From Pedobacter steynii (GTDB lineage: Bacteria; Bacteroidota; Bacteroidia; Sphingobacteriales; Sphingobacteriaceae), in the NCBI RefSeq assembly GCF_900103665.1, contig NZ_FNGY01000001.1:620001-684000 (forward strand): a stretch of DNA of 64,000 nucleotides. Direction: 5' to 3'. Both the position numbers and the translations under genes were made by a program. Positions within the stretch are counted from its first letter, which is position 1; each line of letters opens with the position of its first letter. This document shows, piece after piece, positions 52,530 through 60,149 of this stretch. Below the pieces are notes generated by a model. It was not told the origin of the DNA and searched no databases. It was given only the letters and a program-made list of their open reading frames with translations.

Positions 52530-53266
52530 ACAATTCATTACATATCATAGAAGCCTATTTTGAAGGATTACTCCCTATAGAGGAGCGTGGGGCCTTTGAA
52601 GAACGTTGTGTTAACGATGTTGATTTTGCAGCAGAGGTAGCGGGCTATATTTCTATGAGAGATACGATCCGGCAGCACCTGGAAGCCGAAAAAAGAGCGG
52701 AATTTGCCTTGCTTTATGCCGAATTGGCTCCTGTCCGGAATTCAACGAAAGTAGGAATACGGATTAGAAAGCTTTCAATTTACCTAGCTGCGGCCTGTAT
52801 TATGCTGGTGTTTGGCTGGTTCCTGCTATGGAAAACAGCCCATGAAACACAGTTATCTGAGGATTACATTGCGGCCAACTTTAGTACACTCGGGCTGAAT
52901 ATGGGAGGAGCAGAAACAACAGATCAGTTGCAAAAAGGGATTGCGGCTTTCAATGCTAAGAAGTATGAGGAAGCAGCACAGATCTTCAGCGCCATGACCG
53001 GACCGGGGAGGACTGAGCCGGAAGCCGTTAAAAATTTGGGAATCACCTACCTCGTTTCCCACAAGTATGAAGATGCCATTGTGCAGTTCGACCGCCTGGC
53101 GGATTATGACTTGTACAGTAACCCAGGTCTTTTTTATAAAGCACTGGTCCTGATGAAAAGATCTGCCGGCAATGACAAAGAAATCGCAAAAAAACTCTTG
53201 AAAGAAGTGGTTGACCGCAATCTGGCAGGCAGTAAAGAAGCAGAAATTTGGTTACAAAAATTATAA
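52526..53266 (+). CDS. Membrane-anchored TPR protein, likely anti-sigma factor
   Basis: The protein has 246 residues. The cytoplasmic N-terminus (~1-83) has the anti-sigma look (FEGLLPIEERGAFEERC, VDFAAEVAGYISMRDTIRQH). It is followed by one membrane helix (LAAACIMLVFGWFLLW, ~84-106). The periplasmic C-terminus carries two or three TPR-like repeats (LQKGIAAFNAKKYEEAAQIF, PEAVKNLGITYLVSHKYEDA). It overlaps the sigma gene by four bases and lies 12 bases before the subtilase gene. I infer that a periplasmic partner, perhaps the TPR-CHAT protein, binds its TPRs and controls release of the sigma factor. Confidence 0.72.
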   Translation: MNNSLHIIEAYFEGLLPIEERGAFEERCVNDVDFAAEVAGYISMRDTIRQHLEAEKRAEFALLYAELAPVRNSTKVGIRIRKLSIYLAAACIMLVFGWFLLWKTAHETQLSEDYIAANFSTLGLNMGGAETTDQLQKGIAAFNAKKYEEAAQIFSAMTGPGRTEPEAVKNLGITYLVSHKYEDAIVQFDRLADYDLYSNPGLFYKALVLMKRSAGNDKEIAKKLLKEVVDRNLAGSKEAEIWLQKL

Positions 53267-53278
53267 ACATCCCTATTT

Positions 53279-54652
53279 ATGAATAAGAATCAAGTACAAT
53301 CTGAACGGAAGAATCCTCCCGTTTGGATTAAAAAAGTCAATAGCAAGGCCGAAAGGTTATTGAGTAATAGTTATCGGAAAGATCAGATTTTGCTGTATTT
53401 CAAAAAGGTCCCCACAACAGCAGATATCAATATCATTAAGGTCTCTTTTCGGGAGAGCGGTTTCCTGAATACCGATGGGATTAAGATCAGTTCCTGTGGC
53501 AATTGTAAGATCCCGGTGCAATTATGGTCAGCAAAGGGAATTCATACCCTGGTGAATACGGATTCTGTAAGGGCGGGCTCGGGTCCTAAATCAACTACCG
53601 TTGGGGAATCTTATTCTCTGAATTTTTTGAATACCATTCCTGAAAGGGATGTCAAACGGAGCGAACTAAAGAAAGGAAGGAGATTAGCCCTTGATGCAAA
53701 CAAGGAGGAGATTATCGTGGCTGTATTGGATACCGGTATAGACACGGATCTGATAGATCCGGTTTATTTATGGGAGGAAACAGCAGGGACTGTAGCCGGC
53801 GACTGCTATAAGGACCAAAAAGCAGGTTGGAATTTCGTTTCCGATAATGCCGATTTCCGGGATGACCATGCCGGCCGCCATGGGAGCGTAGTGAGCCAGT
53901 ACATCATCAATGAATTTAAGCAATCCAAGGAAAACAGGTTGAAAATTATGCCGCTTAAAACGCATGATAAGAATGGAGAAGGAGATCTTTTTGGGATCAT
54001 TTGTGCCATTCATTTCGCCATTGCAAAAGGTGCACAGCTGATTAATGCAAGCTGGGGCTTTTATTATTACTATGAACTTCCTATCCCTTATTTAAAAACG
54101 CTGATCAGCAATGTGCTGAGAAAACAGGGAATTCTTTTTGTCACCGCCTCCGGAAATAAAATTGATGCAGAGGATGCGCTGGCAAAACAGCTGTACCTGG
54201 TGGAACACGGCCTGGTTTTAACGGACAGTCAGCTGCGCAATCTGGAGATTCATAATTTCTATCCTGCTCATTTGAGTACCATTACCAATAGTGTGGTTAC
54301 GGTAACGACCACTGATGGAACGACAGTAAGCGCCAGTCAGAATTATTCAAAAGAATATGCAGACCTGGGCGTACTGGCAGATCAGGTTTCAAAAGAGGGG
54401 ATGAAGTTTAAACTGCCCTTTGATACCAGCGGACCGGAAGTGCTGATTAGCGGTTCCTCCTTTGCTACCGCAATTGCCACTGGACTCATTGGGGCAAATT
54501 GTACGAAAAGCTTGTATGTGCCCAATATTAAGAAAGCAGATTTTCTTTCGGCGCTTAAAGTCCTGATGAATGAAGACCATAGTGGTCATATTCTGGTCAA
54601 TAATCCGGCGCTTGCCAGGAAACACATCCGTGACGGGGCTTGTGTTAAATAA
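53279..54652 (+). CDS. Subtilase-family (S8) serine peptidase, no signal peptide
   Basis: The protein has 457 residues. The complete triad is Asp151 (VLDTGID), His201 (GRHGSVV) and Ser394 (GSSFATA). ASWGFYYYY and TASGNK are also S8-typical. The N-terminus (MNKNQVQSERKNPPVWIKK) lacks a signal or membrane segment, so the enzyme should stay in the cytosol, which is unusual for a subtilase. The first ~120 residues form an extra domain (QILLYFKKVPTTADINIIK) without a visible pro-peptide cleavage site. It lies between the anti-sigma and the CHAT genes, with 12- and 15-base gaps, so all four are probably one transcript. Confidence 0.85.
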   Translation: MNKNQVQSERKNPPVWIKKVNSKAERLLSNSYRKDQILLYFKKVPTTADINIIKVSFRESGFLNTDGIKISSCGNCKIPVQLWSAKGIHTLVNTDSVRAGSGPKSTTVGESYSLNFLNTIPERDVKRSELKKGRRLALDANKEEIIVAVLDTGIDTDLIDPVYLWEETAGTVAGDCYKDQKAGWNFVSDNADFRDDHAGRHGSVVSQYIINEFKQSKENRLKIMPLKTHDKNGEGDLFGIICAIHFAIAKGAQLINASWGFYYYYELPIPYLKTLISNVLRKQGILFVTASGNKIDAEDALAKQLYLVEHGLVLTDSQLRNLEIHNFYPAHLSTITNSVVTVTTTDGTTVSASQNYSKEYADLGVLADQVSKEGMKFKLPFDTSGPEVLISGSSFATAIATGLIGANCTKSLYVPNIKKADFLSALKVLMNEDHSGHILVNNPALARKHIRDGACVK

Positions 54653-54667
54653 AATAGCGGATTCATT

Positions 54668-57436
54668 ATGCGATATTTTTCATTCAAGCGTACCTTTTTT
54701 GTATTGGTCTTCTTTTGCTATGCTTTCATTTCAAAAGGCCAATGTCCCGGGGATGCAGCAATCATTAATGCTGTCGCCGGTATTCAATCTAATGTAAGCG
54801 ACAGCTATTCCGATAAGATCGGGCAATTGAAAGCATTGCAGAGTGGATTTATCAGGTGCCATCCCTTAAAAAACGGGATATATGCTCAGATTGTACACCG
54901 CATAGGCGATATTTACAGCAAGGCCGGCGACCTGGAGCGGGCCATTATCTATACGAAAGAAGCGGTGGCCGTAAATACTGGTAAAGGGGAAGGTCTCGAC
55001 CCCTCATTTCTGACCAACAGCTATTTTAACCTTGGCATATTTTATAAGAAAATTCACTTTTTGAAGGATTCCCACCATTATTTTGAGCGTTGTATCGATG
55101 TTGGGCGAAGGTATCCTGATAAACGGGCCATCGTTTTTATGGCTTACGAACAAAAAGCCTATTCTTTCTTCCAAACCGGCGATTATCAAAAAAGTATGGA
55201 GCAGGCTGATGAGGGGATCTTATTTGCAGAAGCGCAGAAGGATTTACTTGCAATGGCACCTCTTTTGGCACAAAAGGCACAATCGGAGATTGAATCAGGA
55301 TTGTTTTCCGATGCTGAAGTTTGCATAAAAAGAGCGATATCCCTATTGGAGAACGAAGATGGGGGAGCGGAACACCTCGCTACGAGTTATTCTGTATATG
55401 CAGACCTGCTTCAGAAATCAGGAAAAATCCCTGCGGCCTTAAGATATTACCATAAATCCCTGGAATTGAATAAAGAGCAGGAGAACTGGGAGCAATGTTC
55501 CCGGGATTTTCTGGAATTGGGCAGCGTTTACCTTCATGGTTTAGGGCAGGGCGAAAAAGCTGTTTACTATTATAATGAAGGCCTGAAAATGGCCCAAAAG
55601 GGTGGGGATAGTTATCAACTGGCAGGTCTGTATTCAAATATTGGGGTGGTGTACTGGCGAAAACAGGACTTTCATAAAGCATTGAAGTATTATCAGAAAG
55701 CATTGAACATCCTGCCCTTAAATTTTAATGATACGGCGATAAAGAGTAACCTCAGCCGCGACATGCTGAAGCTGGTTTCCAATGACTATTTCGTTTCTAC
55801 GATTCTGGCCAATAAAGGCGCTGCTTTGCTCGGGCTTTATCGAAAAGAAAAGAATAAGAAAATCCTGCAGCTTGCCTTGAAAACGTATGAAATTGCCGAT
55901 CAGGCAGTAGACATTATGCGTTGGAAACAGGATGGGGAGCAATCCAAACTCATCTGGCGAAAAAAAACGAAGGAAATGTATGCGGAAGCGATAGAAGTCT
56001 GCTTTCAGCTTCAAAATATAGAAAAAGCGTATTACTTCTTTGAAAAAAGCAGGGCAGTGTTGCTCAACGACAAACTTTGTGAACTCGTTGCAGAGAATTA
56101 CATCGCTGAAAAAGACCGCAGGATAGAAAAACGGTGGCGTGTAAAAACCTATACACTCAGTATGAAGCTCCTGACTATGAATAAAAGCGATGCACATTAT
56201 AAGGAGGTTTTGGAGAAATGGTATGAATCCCAGGACAACTGGGAAGCATTTATCCGTGGACTGGAACTAAAATATCCAATCTACTATCAATATAAATACG
56301 ATAACTCTGTGTATCCTTATGAGGCGGTCAGGGCTAAACTTCAGGACCAGAAGCAATCCCTGATCGAGTATTTTACCGGTGATTCCATCGTGTATGCTTT
56401 GTTTTTAGCTCCCGGGCGACAAGAATTATTAAGAATTCCCTATAAGTCTTACGGAAAGGATACGAAAAACCTGCTGACCCTTTGTGCCGATAAATCATTA
56501 CTGAACCAGTATTACGATTGTTATGAAAAGGTCGCCTATCAGTTGTACCATAAACTGATTAAACCCTTAGCTATCCCGCAAGGAAGGGTGATTGTCTCTT
56601 TGGATGATCATTTTATCCCTTTTGAAGCCTTATTGTCAGACTCGCTGGACAGGAGTAGCTTTTTGGCTAAGAAATACATCTTCAGCTATGTTCATTCCAT
56701 GCGCGTCATGATGAAAAAGGTCAATCTACCCGCTGCAGAGGAGCATACTTTTCTCGGGATAGCTCCTTCTGCTTACAACCGTAATTTTAAACTCGCGGCC
56801 CTTCCCGGTGCAAATCAATCGCTGGGAAATATCGTACGCAATTTTAAAACCTCCAGGCTCATCATTAACGGAGCAGCGACCAGAGCAGGTTTTTTAGACC
56901 ACCTGAACAGGTATCAGATTGTACAGATTTATGCCCATGCTGCGGCAGACAGCACAAAGAAAGAACCTGTCTTGTACCTCGCAGATTCTACGGTTTCTCT
57001 TTCAGAGATTCAGAAGATGAGCTTCCCCCATACGGAGCTCATCGTGCTGTCTGCCTGTAATACCGGTGTGGGCCACCATGCAGAAGGGGAAGGGGTATTT
57101 AGTCTGGCCCGGGCATTTATGACTGCAGGTGTGCCCTGTACCGTTACCAACCTATGGCAGGTAGACAATAAAACGACCTATCAGTTAACCGAACTGTTTT
57201 ATAAATACCTGCAGGAGGGACTTCCTAAAGATGAAGCATTAAATCGGGCAAAGCTTGATTTCCTTCAGGAGAATGATCAACTGTACAACCTCCCTTATTT
57301 CTGGGCTGCAACGATCGTACTCGGGAATACAGATGGAATTCAGCACTCGCCGATCCGTATATTTTTGATTACAGGGATCGCAATGATCCTGTTGTTGGGA
57401 TTGACCGTCCTGGATTTTTTTCTGTTAAAAAGATAG
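54668..57436 (+). CDS. TPR-CHAT protein (caspase-like peptidase), membrane-anchored
   Basis: The protein has 922 residues. The signal peptide MRYFSFKRTFFVLVFFCYAF is followed by an array of about nine TPR-like repeats (~70-470; ERAIIYTKEAVAVNTGKGEG, AALRYYHKSLELNKEQE, KALKYYQKALNILP). The C-terminal CHAT domain (~620-900) is a caspase-like fold with dyad His757 (QIYAHAA) and Cys797 (LSACNTG). A final membrane helix (LITGIAMILLLGLTVLDFF) anchors it. The topology should place TPR and CHAT outside the cytosol, on the same side as the TPRs of the anti-sigma protein. CHAT proteins typically cleave or sense partner proteins in regulated death or signalling. The partner is unknown. Confidence 0.85.
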   Translation: MRYFSFKRTFFVLVFFCYAFISKGQCPGDAAIINAVAGIQSNVSDSYSDKIGQLKALQSGFIRCHPLKNGIYAQIVHRIGDIYSKAGDLERAIIYTKEAVAVNTGKGEGLDPSFLTNSYFNLGIFYKKIHFLKDSHHYFERCIDVGRRYPDKRAIVFMAYEQKAYSFFQTGDYQKSMEQADEGILFAEAQKDLLAMAPLLAQKAQSEIESGLFSDAEVCIKRAISLLENEDGGAEHLATSYSVYADLLQKSGKIPAALRYYHKSLELNKEQENWEQCSRDFLELGSVYLHGLGQGEKAVYYYNEGLKMAQKGGDSYQLAGLYSNIGVVYWRKQDFHKALKYYQKALNILPLNFNDTAIKSNLSRDMLKLVSNDYFVSTILANKGAALLGLYRKEKNKKILQLALKTYEIADQAVDIMRWKQDGEQSKLIWRKKTKEMYAEAIEVCFQLQNIEKAYYFFEKSRAVLLNDKLCELVAENYIAEKDRRIEKRWRVKTYTLSMKLLTMNKSDAHYKEVLEKWYESQDNWEAFIRGLELKYPIYYQYKYDNSVYPYEAVRAKLQDQKQSLIEYFTGDSIVYALFLAPGRQELLRIPYKSYGKDTKNLLTLCADKSLLNQYYDCYEKVAYQLYHKLIKPLAIPQGRVIVSLDDHFIPFEALLSDSLDRSSFLAKKYIFSYVHSMRVMMKKVNLPAAEEHTFLGIAPSAYNRNFKLAALPGANQSLGNIVRNFKTSRLIINGAATRAGFLDHLNRYQIVQIYAHAAADSTKKEPVLYLADSTVSLSEIQKMSFPHTELIVLSACNTGVGHHAEGEGVFSLARAFMTAGVPCTVTNLWQVDNKTTYQLTELFYKYLQEGLPKDEALNRAKLDFLQENDQLYNLPYFWAATIVLGNTDGIQHSPIRIFLITGIAMILLLGLTVLDFFLLKR

Positions 57437-57577
57437 GCTGATCTTATCAAAATGGCCGATTATTAAGAAAAATAAAAAAAACTTTTTAAACCTGTTTCCC
57501 TTTGTTCCTGGTTTGCGACTAATGTGTTGAATCTATAGATAATTCATCAAATTAATTAACCATTAAAAACCAAAACC
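57437..57577 (+). other. 141-base gap with poly-A/T tracts
   Basis: It separates the CHAT gene from the small secreted protein. A T-run (ACTTTTTAAACC) and TTTGTTCC...TAATGTGTTG resemble a promoter, but the -7 motif is off by one base. The downstream gene may therefore have its own promoter. Confidence 0.35.
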
Positions 57578-58006
57578 ATGAAAAAGTTATTTATCCCTAT
57601 TTGTGCAAGTTTGTTCCTGATGTTTGGAGCCACACAATTAAAAGCTCAGGAAACCGCCAAAGGTATCATCATTAACACGAGCTCTCAAAGTGAAGTAGAT
57701 AAAGTGTTGGCCAGCCTTAAAAACGAAGATCCTTCTACTTATCGTTTAACGGTAACTACCAACAAAGGAGGTCGTTCCAGTTCCAAAGTATATGGTACTG
57801 CGCCAATCGGAACGATTGGGAAGTTGAGCGGTTCCAAGGTGGGTGTCAACGGTGGCATAGCCGCTGCTGATTTCATCGTTGCCGTAAAGGTAATTACCAA
57901 AGGAAAGGCCATTCAGGATGCAATTATCTCGCAGTTGAATACCAACTTAACGCAAAAATCTGTACAGTCTGTTAAACTGAATGCGGTTAAAGGCAGAGGT
58001 CTGTAA
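57578..58006 (+). CDS. Small secreted protein
   Basis: The protein has 142 residues. The signal peptide (MKKLFIPICASLFLMFGATQ, cleaved after LKAQ) leaves a mature ~118-residue protein without cysteines. It is rich in Lys, Ser and Gly, with TNKGGRSSSKVYGTA and VGVNGGIAAADFIVAVKVI. No domain was recognised. It follows the sigma-CHAT operon on the same strand and could be a substrate or effector of the subtilase-CHAT module, which is inference. A strong terminator follows at 58027. Confidence 0.6.
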   Translation: MKKLFIPICASLFLMFGATQLKAQETAKGIIINTSSQSEVDKVLASLKNEDPSTYRLTVTTNKGGRSSSKVYGTAPIGTIGKLSGSKVGVNGGIAAADFIVAVKVITKGKAIQDAIISQLNTNLTQKSVQSVKLNAVKGRGL

Positions 58007-58026
58007 TTAACAATCATCTCTATTGT

Positions 58027-58055
58027 GGGGGCGGAAACTTCCGCCCCCTTTTTTT
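58027..58055 (+). terminator. Strong Rho-independent terminator
   Basis: GGGGGCGGA (58027-58035) pairs with TCCGCCCCC (58040-58048), followed by seven T residues. Confidence 0.9.
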
Positions 58056-58067
58056 AAACCCTAAGTC

Positions 58068-58544
58068 ATGAAACATAAATTACTTAAAGGCTTTCTCATC
58101 TTCCATCTTTGTATGGTTGTTTTGGGATCAGGTCTGATGGAAATCTCCGAAAATAAAATTTACGACGGGATCATATTAAGGTATAGCTCCTGGACGGGTG
58201 GGGGCTTTGGATACAGTTTTTTTTCTCCAAACGTAGGTAATCAGACTGTCGTTAAAACCTATACCCTTATCGACCACAAGACGCTTAAACAAGATGCTTT
58301 TGGTGCTGGGAAAGACATCCTGGACTGCCGCTTTTCTTCTGTCCTGCATACCTTCAGGAACCATAAAGCTTACGAGCTGATGTCGAGGGTAGTTGCTTCT
58401 TATATTTTTGCCAAATATCCCGATGCCGGACCTACTTATATTTCGATAGGTGAGTACATGCCTCCAAGTATGAACGAATATCGCTTATCCAGAAAGGCAA
58501 ATCGTTTCCGGGAGATTTGCAATGGAACATACACTTATAAATAA
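58068..58544 (+). CDS. Hypothetical membrane-associated protein, partner of HTTM protein
   Basis: The protein has 158 residues. It begins with a hydrophobic segment (LLKGFLIFHLCMVVLGSGLM) and then has the motif GYSFFSPNVGNQT, similar to the FFxPN motif of DUF5819-like proteins that accompany HTTM-domain proteins. The rest is a beta-rich soluble domain (TYTLIDHKTLKQDAFGAG, FAKYPDAGPTYISIGEY). It ends 11 bases before the HTTM gene, and the two probably form one membrane complex. No catalytic residues are recognised. Confidence 0.6.
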   Translation: MKHKLLKGFLIFHLCMVVLGSGLMEISENKIYDGIILRYSSWTGGGFGYSFFSPNVGNQTVVKTYTLIDHKTLKQDAFGAGKDILDCRFSSVLHTFRNHKAYELMSRVVASYIFAKYPDAGPTYISIGEYMPPSMNEYRLSRKANRFREICNGTYTYK

Positions 58545-58555
58545 ATACTTGTACT

Positions 58556-59506
58556 ATGAAACCTGTTACTTTTAATCATGCAATCCAACTCGCGGTCTTG
58601 CGCATAGGTGTTGCCCTCACCGTTCTGGCAAAAATTTGGGTAGAATTCGATCAGCTGGACATGTTGTTTAGTCAGCATGGGATCATTCAGGAGGTGCTGA
58701 CCAAACCACTGGATATATCTTACGTGATATCTCTGCCCAAGGTGATCGACTTTTTTGGAATCCAAAATGAGCACCTGTTCCTGACCAGCCTTTACACTGT
58801 ATTCGGACTTGCAGCCTGCTTCCTGTTGTTGGGATTCCAGACAAAAATAAGTGCCTTTATCTGTTTGCTCATTCATCTGATGGTCTTTAACGGCTATAAC
58901 CTCCTGGCTTTCGGCTTTGACGGATTTCTATTCAGCTTATTGTTTTATACTTTGATTTTTCCGGTGGAAAAGGTTTTTTCTTTCGATCGGCTCATTAAAG
59001 GCAGCACAGAGGTCATTGCCCCGGATCGGCTCAATTTATACCTGCGTGTATTACAGATCCATCTTTGTATTGTGTATTTTACTGCCGGATTCTCCAAGTT
59101 TGGAGGGCAGGAATGGATGAATGGTACCGCCATTTGGAAAGCGATCAACCAGCCTCAGTTTTATACGGAGCTGACCCCTTTTGTCAAGTCGCTGGCCAGT
59201 TATCCATGGATCTCGGCTGTACTGACCTGGGGGACACTGACGATAGAACTGTTTTTCCCTTTCCTTATCTGGATCAGGTGGGGTAAAATGCAAGCCAGCC
59301 TTCTAATCGGAGTCATCATAATGCATGTTTTTATCGCCGCAGTGATGGGCTTACAAATGTTTGCCTGGATTATGATCGTTTTCGACCTTAGTGCCTTTGG
59401 AGGAGTCTTATTCAGAAAACCAAATTTACGCTTTTTAGCTATATTTGATCGGAAGAGCAATACTTATGAAGAAAAAATTAGTGGTCTTAACGGGTGCAGG
59501 AATTAG
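58556..59506 (+). CDS. HTTM-domain membrane protein (vitamin-K-dependent carboxylase-like)
   Basis: The protein has 316 residues with about nine hydrophobic helices. The HTTM signature covers the N-terminal four-helix unit: IQLAVLRIGVALTVLAKIWV, TSLYTVFGLAACFLLLGFQT, ISAFICLLIHLMVFNGYN and FDGFLFSLLFYTLIFP. Bacterial HTTM proteins have no proven carboxylase activity. It overlaps the sirtuin gene by 41 bases and follows a small FFSPN protein. The pair may modify or transport a protein or metabolite at the inner membrane. Confidence 0.78.
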   Translation: MKPVTFNHAIQLAVLRIGVALTVLAKIWVEFDQLDMLFSQHGIIQEVLTKPLDISYVISLPKVIDFFGIQNEHLFLTSLYTVFGLAACFLLLGFQTKISAFICLLIHLMVFNGYNLLAFGFDGFLFSLLFYTLIFPVEKVFSFDRLIKGSTEVIAPDRLNLYLRVLQIHLCIVYFTAGFSKFGGQEWMNGTAIWKAINQPQFYTELTPFVKSLASYPWISAVLTWGTLTIELFFPFLIWIRWGKMQASLLIGVIIMHVFIAAVMGLQMFAWIMIVFDLSAFGGVLFRKPNLRFLAIFDRKSNTYEEKISGLNGCRN

Positions 59507-60149
59507 CGCTGAAAGCGGATTAAAAACCTTTCGGGATACCGACGGATTATGGGAAGGATATAACGTATACGATGTCGCCACGCCGGAAGCCTGGAAAAAA
59601 AATCCGGACCTGGTGCAGGATTTCTATAACGAGAGAAGAAAGCAGGTTTTGGCGGCGCAACCCAATGATGCGCACCGTGGTCTGGTAGAATTGGAAAAAT
59701 ACTATGATGTGCATATCATTACCCAAAATATAGACGACCTGCACGAAAGGGCCGGTTCTTCCAATGTGATTCACCTTCACGGAGTGATTACCCGTTCTCA
59801 ATCAGATCTTAATCCCGGACTAACTTATCCCATAGATGGATGGGAAATAAAGATGGGCGACCGCTGTGAACTGGGAAGCCAGTTGCGCGCGCATGTCGTT
59901 TGGTTTGGAGAAGCTGTTCCTATGATAGAAACCGCATCCGAAATCTGTGAATCCGCAGATATCTTTATACTCGTTGGGAGCTCACTGGCAGTATATCCGG
60001 CAGCAGGACTGATTAATTTTGTTCCTTCACAAAGCCCGAGATACATCATCGATCCAAAGATTCCGGAGGTAAGAAACCGCAAACAGGTAGTCAGAATTGA
60101 AAAGACCGCTACCGAAGGCCTGAAAGAGCTCCTGCAGTTGCTAACCTAG
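59466..60149 (+). CDS. NAD-dependent protein deacylase (sirtuin) without zinc cysteines
   Basis: The protein has 227 residues from ATG 59466; an in-frame codon at 59445 would add 7 residues deeper into the HTTM gene. NAD motifs are GAGISAESGLKTFRD and TQNIDDLHERAG, with catalytic His105 (HLHG). Tyr54 and Arg57 (DFYNERR) match the acyl-pocket Tyr/Arg of class III sirtuins, so it may remove succinyl or malonyl groups. The four zinc-binding cysteines are missing; only Cys134 (GDRCELG) is present in that region. The stop codon overlaps that of the convergent 596-residue protein gene. Confidence 0.85.
   Translation: MKKKLVVLTGAGISAESGLKTFRDTDGLWEGYNVYDVATPEAWKKNPDLVQDFYNERRKQVLAAQPNDAHRGLVELEKYYDVHIITQNIDDLHERAGSSNVIHLHGVITRSQSDLNPGLTYPIDGWEIKMGDRCELGSQLRAHVVWFGEAVPMIETASEICESADIFILVGSSLAVYPAAGLINFVPSQSPRYIIDPKIPEVRNRKQVVRIEKTATEGLKELLQLLT

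Noticed and set aside
55718..56197. 159-codon minus-strand frame over the CHAT gene
   Set aside because: It is antisense to conserved TPR sequence; no signal, domain or promoter supports it.
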